Source of the DNA: Aquibium oceanicum
GTDB lineage: Bacteria > Pseudomonadota > Alphaproteobacteria > Rhizobiales > Rhizobiaceae
DNA: 64,000 nucleotides
Assembly: GCF_001889605.1 (NCBI RefSeq)
Contig: NZ_CP018171.1
Location: 4,610,501-4,674,500 of the forward strand
Direction of reading: 5' to 3'
Below the pieces are notes generated by a model. That model was not told where the DNA came from and ran no database searches. It saw nothing but the letters and a program-made list of their open reading frames with translations. Positions 58,374 to 64,000 of this stretch are shown in pieces. How positions within the stretch are numbered: position 1 is the first letter of the stretch; each line of letters starts with the position of its first letter. The position numbers and the translations under genes were made by a program.

Positions 58374-59294
58374 TCAGTACTTCTTAGGCACGTAGAGCTC
58401 CGGCGGCAGGGTGGCGCGCTCGTAGTTCGGGTTGAACACCCGGTCCGGCAGCGTGATCTCCTCGTGCGGGACCGGCTCGTAGGGAACGAGGCCGAGCAAA
58501 TGGTCCATGCAGTTCAGCCGCGCCCGCTTCTTGTCGTTGCCCTCCACGATGTACCACGGCGCCTCGGGAATGTTCGTGCGCGCGAACATTTCCTCCTTGG
58601 CCTTGGTGTAGGCCTCCCAGCGCACGCGCGACTGGAGGTCCATCGGCGACAGCTTCCACTGCTTCATCGGGTCGTGGATGCGCATCAGGAACCGCATCTG
58701 CTGCTCCTCATCGGTGATAGAGAACCAATATTTGACCAGTCGGATGCCCGACCGCACCAGCATGCGCTCGAATTCGGGAACGTCGTCGAAGAACTGTTCC
58801 ACCTCGTCGGGCGTGGCGAAGCCCATGACGCGTTCCACGCCGGCGCGGTTGTACCAGGAGCGGTCGAACAGCACGATCTCGCCGCCGGCCGGCAGATGCG
58901 GCACGTACCGCTGGAAATACCACTGCGTCTTCTCGCGGTCCGACGGCGCGGGCAGCGCAACGACGCGGGCGATGCGCGGATTGAGCCTCTGGGTTATGCG
59001 CTTGATGACACCGCCCTTGCCGGCCGAATCGCGGCCCTCGAAAAGGACGACGATCTTCTCCTTGGTATGGGCGACCCAGTCCTGCAGCTTGATCAGTTCC
59101 GACTGGAGCCGGATCAGCTCGCGGAAATAGGTCTGGCGCTCGATCGTGTCGGGATGCGCCTTGCGGTAGATCTTGCGGATCTCCATCGAAAGCGCCGGCT
59201 CGGAGAGTTCGAACTCGTAATCCTCGTCGATCGTGTCGGCGAGTTCCGCCTCCAGCCAGTCGAGGCCGTCGGCCGCTCCGTTTTCCCTGTTCAT
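58374..59294 (-). CDS. ppk2: Polyphosphate kinase 2
   Basis: A 306-residue PPK2 family protein. Walker A is VVLFEGRDSAGKGGVIKRI near residue 85; the lid and Walker B region has FDRSWYNRAGVERVMGF near 150; MRIHDPMKQWKLSPMDLQSR and APWYIVEGNDKKRARLN follow. The enzyme transfers phosphate between polyphosphate and nucleotides, usually making GTP or ATP from NDP. The ATG at 59294 has GGAG eight bases before it; ATGs up to 59351 would lengthen the acidic N-terminus. It lies just beyond the xylA terminator, so it is probably a separate transcription unit. Confidence 0.92.
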   Translation of the reverse strand: MNRENGAADGLDWLEAELADTIDEDYEFELSEPALSMEIRKIYRKAHPDTIERQTYFRELIRLQSELIKLQDWVAHTKEKIVVLFEGRDSAGKGGVIKRITQRLNPRIARVVALPAPSDREKTQWYFQRYVPHLPAGGEIVLFDRSWYNRAGVERVMGFATPDEVEQFFDDVPEFERMLVRSGIRLVKYWFSITDEEQQMRFLMRIHDPMKQWKLSPMDLQSRVRWEAYTKAKEEMFARTNIPEAPWYIVEGNDKKRARLNCMDHLLGLVPYEPVPHEEITLPDRVFNPNYERATLPPELYVPKKY

Positions 59295-59370
59295 CCCGTC
59301 ACTCCGCCCCGGTTTCTCTGCGATCGCGTCGTCACCCATATGTCGCGGCAATGACGGAATTATTGCAAAC

Positions 59371-59398
59371 GCCCGCGATCCGGCAGCGGACCGCGGGC
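59371..59398 (-). terminator. Terminator-like hairpin after xylA
   Basis: On the minus strand GCCCGCGGTCC-GCTGCC-GGATCGCGGGC forms an 11-base stem, followed by GTTTGCAATAATT. It lies 24 bases past the xylA stop and before ppk2. The T tract is weak. Confidence 0.5.
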
Positions 59399-59421
59399 GC
59401 CTGGAAAGGGGCGCGGAAGCG

Positions 59422-60747
59422 TCAGACGTAGCGGTTGACGATGTTCTCCAGATACTCCTGCCGGCCCGACTTCGGCTGCGGCTCGATGCCGTTCGACAGA
59501 ACGTGCTCGGAAATCTGCTCCAGCGTGCCGTTGCCCGACAGCATCGCCTTCGCCTCGCCGGACTTCCAGCCGGCGTAGCGCTCCTCGAGCGGACCCGACA
59601 GTGCCTTGTCCTCGATCATCCTGGCGGCGGCCTTGAGGCCGCGAGCGCAGCAGTCCATGCCGCCGATATGGGCGTGCAGCAGGTCCTGCGGGTCGAGCGA
59701 CTGGCGGCGCAGCTTGGCGTCGAAATTGGTACCGCCTGTCGTGAAGCCGCCGCCTTCCAGGATCTGGTAGAAGGCGAGCGCCATCTCCGGCACGTTGTTG
59801 GGGAACTGGTCAGTGTCCCAGCCCGACTGGTAGTCGTTGCGGTTCATGTCGATGGAGCCGAAGATGCCGAGCGCATTGGCCATCGCCAGCTCGTGCTCGA
59901 ACGAGTGCCCGGCCAGGATCGCGTGGCCCTGCTCGATGTTGACCTTGACCTCGTTCTCCAGCCCGAACTTGCGCAGGAATCCATAGACTGTCGCCACGTC
60001 GTAGTCGTACTGGTGCTTGGTCGGCTCCTGCGGCTTCGGCTCGATGAGGATCGTGCCCTCGAAGCCGATCTTGTGCTTGTAGTCGACGACCATCGCCAGG
60101 AAGCGGCCGGCCTGCTCCATCTCGCGCTTCAGGTCGGTGTTGAGCAGCGTCTCGTAGCCTTCGCGGCCGCCCCACAGCACATAGTTCTGGCCGTCGAGGC
60201 GCTTGGTGACGTCGATGCAGCTCTTCACCGTCGCGGCGGCGTAGGCGAAGACGTCCGGATCGGGATTGGTCGCGGCACCCGCCATGTAGCGGCGGTGCGA
60301 GAAGAGGTTGGCCGTGCCCCAGAGCAGCTTGACGCCGGTCTCCTCCATTTTGCCGCCGAAATAGTCGGCGATCTCGTCGAGCCGCGCGATGCTCTCCTTC
60401 AACGTCTCGCCCTCCGGCCGCACGTCGGCGTCGTGGAAGCAGAAGAATGGGGTACCGAGCGCGGAGAACATCTCGAAGGCGACGTCGGCCTTGAGCCGCG
60501 CGAGGTCCATCGTGTCCGTGCCGCCGGCCTGCGGAAACCACGGCCGCTCGAACGTCTGGCCGCCGAAGGGGTCGCCGCCGGGCCAGGCGAAGGAGTGCCA
60601 GTAGGCGACGGAGAAGCGCAAATGGTCTTCCATGCGCTTGCCCATCACCACTTCGTCCTTGTCGTAGAAGCGGTAGGCGAGCGGATTGGTGCTGTCCGGC
60701 CCCTCGAATTCGATTTTGGCGACGTCGCCGAAGAAACCGGTGCTCAT
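59422..60747 (-). CDS. xylA: Xylose isomerase
   Basis: A 441-residue class II xylose isomerase. [21 protein letters not shown] near residue 48, FFCFHDADV near 100 (catalytic His and Asp), [14 protein letters not shown] near 190, and [16 protein letters not shown] near 232 hold the metal-binding residues; [20 protein letters not shown] near 300 follows. It converts D-xylose to D-xylulose in the cytoplasm. The ATG overlaps the xylB stop as ATGA, so the kinase precedes the isomerase in this operon. Confidence 0.96.
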   Translation of the reverse strand: MSTGFFGDVAKIEFEGPDSTNPLAYRFYDKDEVVMGKRMEDHLRFSVAYWHSFAWPGGDPFGGQTFERPWFPQAGGTDTMDLARLKADVAFEMFSALGTPFFCFHDADVRPEGETLKESIARLDEIADYFGGKMEETGVKLLWGTANLFSHRRYMAGAATNPDPDVFAYAAATVKSCIDVTKRLDGQNYVLWGGREGYETLLNTDLKREMEQAGRFLAMVVDYKHKIGFEGTILIEPKPQEPTKHQYDYDVATVYGFLRKFGLENEVKVNIEQGHAILAGHSFEHELAMANALGIFGSIDMNRNDYQSGWDTDQFPNNVPEMALAFYQILEGGGFTTGGTNFDAKLRRQSLDPQDLLHAHIGGMDCCARGLKAAARMIEDKALSGPLEERYAGWKSGEAKAMLSGNGTLEQISEHVLSNGIEPQPKSGRQEYLENIVNRYV

Positions 60748-62198
60748 GGCGTAACTCCCTTGATGGCAGGATAAAGCGCGCGGAAGCGCCCGTAGGCTTC
60801 CGCATAGGCGTCGGCGAGGCCGCCGTCGGGCTCGATGGTCTCGGCCGTGTCCGGCGCGGTGCAGACGGCGACCGGATCGGCGCCGGTGGCCGCGATCAGC
60901 CCGAGTCGTGCCGCCCCGAAAGCGGCGCCGAAATCACCGTCGGCCGGCAAGTCCACCGGAACGCCGAGCGCCGTGGCGATCGATTTCAGCCAGTAGCGCG
61001 AGCGCGATCCGCCGCCGATGGCGGTGACGCGATCGAGCGTGGTCCCGGCGGCTTTCAGCGCCTCGAGATTGTCGCGCAGCGCGAATGTGACGCCCTCGAC
61101 CACCGCCTGGGTCAGCTCCTTCTGACCGGACTGGTGCCCGAGACCGACGAAGGCGCCGCGGATCGCAGCGTCGTTGTGCGGCGTCCGCTCGCCCGAGAGG
61201 TAGGGAAGGAAGGTGACGCCCGTCGGCGCCTTGAGGTCGTCGCCGAGTTGCTGCGTCAGGTCGCCGGCACTTTTCCCGGTGACGCCCGAAAGCCAATTGA
61301 GCGAATCCGTCGCCGACAGGATCACGCCCATCTGGTGCCAGGTGTCCGGCAGCGCGTGGCAGAAAGTGTGGACCGCGCTTGCCGGGTTGGGCAGGTAGGC
61401 ATCGGTGGCCGCGAAGAGCACGCCCGAGGTGCCGAGCGACACGAACGCATGGCCGTGCCCGACCGTGCCCATGCCGCAGGCCGAAGCCGCGTTGTCGCCG
61501 GCGCCTCCCGCCACGACCACGCCGCCGCCCATGCCCCATTCGGAGGCGAGTTTGCCGCGCAGCGTGCCGCCGGGTGCAGTGCCTTCGACGAGCCCGGGCA
61601 TGTGGCTCTCGTCGAGCCCGGTCGCGGCGAGGAGTTCGCCAGACCATCTGCGCTGCGCGACATCGAGCCAGGCGGTGCCGGCCGAGTCCGACATCTCGGA
61701 AATGTGCTCGCCGGTGAGCCAGAGGCGCAGATAGTCCTTCGGCAACAGCACCTTTGCGACCTTGCCAAAAATGTCCGGCTCGTTGTCCTTCACCCAGACG
61801 AGCTTCGGCGCGGTGAAGCCGGGGAAGACGATGTTGCCGGTGATCTCGCGAAAGCGCGGGTCGGCGTCGAGCCGCGCCGCCTGTTCGTGGCTGCGCGTGT
61901 CGTTCCATAGGATGCAGGGGCGCAACGGCTGGTCGGCGGCATCGAGCAGCGTCGCGCCATGCATCTGGCCAGACAGGCCGATGCCCCTGACGGCAGCGAG
62001 GTCGCGCCCGTGCGAGGCCTTGAGCGCGCCGACCGCTTCCTGGGTAGCGCGGATCCAGGCGGCAGCGTCCTGCTCGGACCAGCCCGAATGCGGCCGCGAT
62101 ACGTCGAGCGCGCCGGTCGCTGAGGCGAGGATGCGCTGATCGGCGTCGATGAGGAGCGCCTTGACCCCCGACGTTCCGAGGTCGAGCCCGAGATACAT
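60744..62198 (-). CDS. xylB: Xylulokinase
   Basis: A 484-residue FGGY kinase. [17 protein letters not shown] at the N-terminus binds phosphate; [13 protein letters not shown] near 75 and [12 protein letters not shown] near 100 are xylulokinase-specific; [15 protein letters not shown] near 232 and [10 protein letters not shown] near 255 bracket the ATP site, with the catalytic Asp in GDNAAS. It phosphorylates D-xylulose for the pentose phosphate pathway. It is the first gene of xylBA; a promoter is likely in the 168-base gap upstream, where a TTTTCA and TATGAG pair is only a weak candidate. Confidence 0.95.
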   Translation of the reverse strand: MYLGLDLGTSGVKALLIDADQRILASATGALDVSRPHSGWSEQDAAAWIRATQEAVGALKASHGRDLAAVRGIGLSGQMHGATLLDAADQPLRPCILWNDTRSHEQAARLDADPRFREITGNIVFPGFTAPKLVWVKDNEPDIFGKVAKVLLPKDYLRLWLTGEHISEMSDSAGTAWLDVAQRRWSGELLAATGLDESHMPGLVEGTAPGGTLRGKLASEWGMGGGVVVAGGAGDNAASACGMGTVGHGHAFVSLGTSGVLFAATDAYLPNPASAVHTFCHALPDTWHQMGVILSATDSLNWLSGVTGKSAGDLTQQLGDDLKAPTGVTFLPYLSGERTPHNDAAIRGAFVGLGHQSGQKELTQAVVEGVTFALRDNLEALKAAGTTLDRVTAIGGGSRSRYWLKSIATALGVPVDLPADGDFGAAFGAARLGLIAATGADPVAVCTAPDTAETIEPDGGLADAYAEAYGRFRALYPAIKGVTP

Positions 62199-62366
62199 GC
62201 GTTTCTCCTCCCGGCGCGCTTCTTGCCGACGCGCCGCATCTCCCTCGCCGGCCCGTGGATCTGGTCGGACCAGAGTGAGCCGGCACGTTACTCATAGCAA
62301 AAAACGCCCCGCTGAAAACCGGGATTCCGGCCAACCGCGAAGATTTTTTTCGTCCGTCGGAATAAT

Positions 62367-63704
62367 TCAGCGCGACAGCGCGGGAGTGGCCATGTCCTCG
62401 GCCCGGCTGGCGAAGAGCTGCGACAGCGGACTGTCGGGCCGCAGTTCCTTCCGCTCAGAGGCGAGCGCCACGGCGAGCGGACGGTTGCCCGACCGCAACG
62501 CAGCCTCGATCAGCGTCAGGTCGAGCACGTCGCGCTGGGCATGGCTGCCGCCGAAGCGGTGCGCCAGGCCGCGCAGCGGCTTCAGCAGGCGAACGGTGGT
62601 GGCGAAATCGCCGTCGCCGAAGGCCTTGATCGCCCGCGCCGCCGGCAGACCCACGTCGCGCGTGAAGGACGCGTTGTCGTCGCCGCGCGAAACCGCCTCC
62701 TCCTGCGCCCGCAGGAGGGTATCGGCGAGATCGGAGCGCCCCGCGCCCACAAAGGCCATCATCGCGTGTGCGTCGTTGAAGGCATAGTTGCCCGCGGTGG
62801 CGAAGGGCGCCCAGAGGTCCGCCAGCCGCGCCCAGCGCCTGCCGGCATCGACGCCGCGCAGGTAAAGCCGCCACAGCAGCGCGGAGGCGTCGACCATGTT
62901 GAGCACGAAACTCGACTGACCGCCCTCGACCGGACCATCGTAGAGCGCCAGCATCTCGTCGTGGTCACCGAGATCGTAATGGAAGAGCGACAGGTGCCAC
63001 CAGTTGTGGACCTTCATTAGGCTGTCCGTCGACCAGCGGTCCGGGTCGTTGCGCATCCAGGCGATGCCGTCTTGCTGGCGGCTCTGCATCTCCATGACGT
63101 GTGCCACCGCGTGCTGGCCCCAGCCGTCGCGCGGCTCGAGTTCCACCGCGCGGCGCCCGACTGCCTCGGCGCGGGCATAATCCCCGGTCTCCTCCAGCCC
63201 GAAGGCATAGGCCGACAGGATGGCGTGGTAGCCCGGCATGGCCTCGTCCCATTCCGGCACCGCGCGTGCGATGCGGTCGCGCAGCATGCGGGCATTGCCG
63301 GTGAAGAAATCGATCTGGTGGCCGGCCTGCAGGGCAAGCGCGTCGCGCGGATGCTCGAGCGTCAGGTCTTCCAAAATCTCGGACGCCCGGTGCCAGTGCC
63401 CGTCAACCAGGGCGCCGAGCGCGGCGACATGGCCTTGTTCGCGTGCATTGGCAGGCAGCGCTGCCACCGCCGCATGGATGTCGCGCGCCGCCGCGGTGGC
63501 GGCCGGATCGGTGGCGAGCCCGAAGAGCCAGCCCTTCAGCACATGCGCCATGACGAAGCCCGGGCTCTGCGCGATCGCCGCGTCGGCATGGGCGACCGGG
63601 TCGCCCACGAAACGCTGAAGTCCGGACAGCCCGGCCTCGTAGCGTTCCGCGCTCGCCGTGTCGGCCCCCGAGAGGGCAAATCCCAACCGGTCGTGCATGG
63701 TCAT
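62367..63704 (-). CDS. TPR-repeat protein of the TTC38 type
   Basis: A 445-residue soluble protein made of helical repeats. Recognisable segments are PGFVMAHVLKGWLFGLA near residue 50, HPRDALALQAGHQIDFF near 118, GYHAILSAYAFGLEETGDYARAEAVGRRAVELEPRDGWGQHAVAHVMEM near 160-205, and NWWHLSLFHYDLGDHDEMLALYD near 240. This arrangement matches tetratricopeptide repeat protein 38-like bacterial proteins, whose function is not known. The GWGQHAVAHVMEMQ and HNWWHLSLFHYD motifs are the strongest matches. It lies seven bases after the exporter gene and upstream of xylB on the same strand. Confidence 0.8.
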   Translation of the reverse strand: MTMHDRLGFALSGADTASAERYEAGLSGLQRFVGDPVAHADAAIAQSPGFVMAHVLKGWLFGLATDPAATAAARDIHAAVAALPANAREQGHVAALGALVDGHWHRASEILEDLTLEHPRDALALQAGHQIDFFTGNARMLRDRIARAVPEWDEAMPGYHAILSAYAFGLEETGDYARAEAVGRRAVELEPRDGWGQHAVAHVMEMQSRQQDGIAWMRNDPDRWSTDSLMKVHNWWHLSLFHYDLGDHDEMLALYDGPVEGGQSSFVLNMVDASALLWRLYLRGVDAGRRWARLADLWAPFATAGNYAFNDAHAMMAFVGAGRSDLADTLLRAQEEAVSRGDDNASFTRDVGLPAARAIKAFGDGDFATTVRLLKPLRGLAHRFGGSHAQRDVLDLTLIEAALRSGNRPLAVALASERKELRPDSPLSQLFASRAEDMATPALSR

Positions 63705-63711
63705 GAAACCC

Positions 63712-64000
63712 TCAGTTTCCCGTCCGGACGGCAACCGTCGCCACGCCCGCCCCGATCAGCAGCGCTCCACCGGTCCGGTTGAAGGCGGAGACGATCTTCG
63801 GATTGCGGATCGCGTTGCGCGCCCGCGACGCCACCAAGGCGTAGCCGAAGGCGTTGGCGAAAGCGAGGCAGAGGAAGGTCGTCTCGAAGATGACCATCTG
63901 CGCGAGGAAATCGCCGTGCCGGTCGATGAACTGCGGCAGGAAGGCCACGAAGAAGGTGATGCTCTTGGGGTTCAGCGCCGTGACCAGCCAGGCATGCGAG
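63712..64000 (-). CDS. LysE/RhtB-family exporter, C-terminal part (5' end outside window)
   Basis: About 95 residues are visible. The LysE-family motif LNPKSITFFVAFLPQF lies at the start of the visible part, followed by a helix (MVIFETTFLCLAFANAFGYALVA) and the C-terminal GGALLIGAGVATVAV helix. The family exports amino acids and related compounds. The substrate cannot be told. The gene runs off the right edge, so its N-terminus is not seen. The TPR gene follows seven bases after its stop. Confidence 0.82.
   Translation of the reverse strand, partial: SHAWLVTALNPKSITFFVAFLPQFIDRHGDFLAQMVIFETTFLCLAFANAFGYALVASRARNAIRNPKIVSAFNRTGGALLIGAGVATVAVRTGN

Overview
The window is a gene-dense, GC-rich stretch of an alphaproteobacterial chromosome. 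Gene content fits the Hyphomicrobiales, most likely a Mesorhizobium-like member of the Phyllobacteriaceae: urate hydroxylase PuuD, CdhR-controlled carnitine genes, IclR-controlled pcaIJF, many ABC importers, and abundant REP-like palindromes. The taxon is an inference from gene content and was not tested by a search. No rRNA, tRNA, IS element, prophage or CRISPR array was seen.

Layout. (a) 1-349: end of a UdgX-type uracil-DNA glycosylase. (b) 574-18268: a purine and glyoxylate catabolic island. Minus strand: puuD-guaD-MOSC-UPF0303-hyi-gckA; a LysR gene is divergent from puuD. A lipoprotein-like nitroreductase follows, then uraH-xdhA-xdhB-xdhC (minus). Divergent from uraH is the plus-strand unit puuE/uraD fusion-allE-allA-deaminase. 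Together these take guanine through xanthine, urate, HIU, OHCU, allantoin, ureidoglycine and ureidoglycolate to glyoxylate and urea, then hydroxypyruvate to phosphoglycerate. Allantoate amidohydrolase, Gcl and tartronate semialdehyde reductase are not in the window. (c) 18305-19029: mqsRA toxin-antitoxin. (d) 19094-27756: CocE-like hydrolase, a peptide-type ABC importer (SBP, two permeases, fused double ATPase) and a phosphodiesterase, with parDE inserted before the last gene. (e) CDF transporter and CAP-domain lipoprotein. (f) 29411-39617: a ten-gene minus-strand unit for carnitine and probably gamma-butyrobetaine: BKACE, HD protein, carnitine dehydrogenase, sulfatase, acyl-CoA dehydrogenase, DUF2161 nuclease-like protein, an acyl-CoA synthetase split by a repeat, CaiD-like hydratase and an esterase; the CdhR-like regulator is divergent. 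(g) 40894-43875: vapBC, GNAT, Old Yellow Enzyme, ArsR. (h) 44044-47550: pcaIJF with divergent IclR regulator. (i) 48170-58267: uxuA-uxuB-sugar ABC importer-GH31 glycosidase, suggesting uptake and use of a uronate-containing oligosaccharide. (j) 58374-63704: PPK2, xylA, xylB, a TPR protein; a LysE exporter runs off the right edge.

The most unusual feature is a set of palindromic REP-like units, arranged in five places as inverted doublets (BIME-like). Most lie between genes, but one doublet interrupts the acyl-CoA synthetase and changes its reading frame, one unit lies in frame inside xdhC, and one supplies the last codons and stop of the GH31 gene. Three type II toxin-antitoxin pairs lie in or beside catabolic operons. 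Candidate operators are visible for mqsRA, pcaIJF, the uronate operon, and as a motif shared by the puuD and uraH/puuE control regions.
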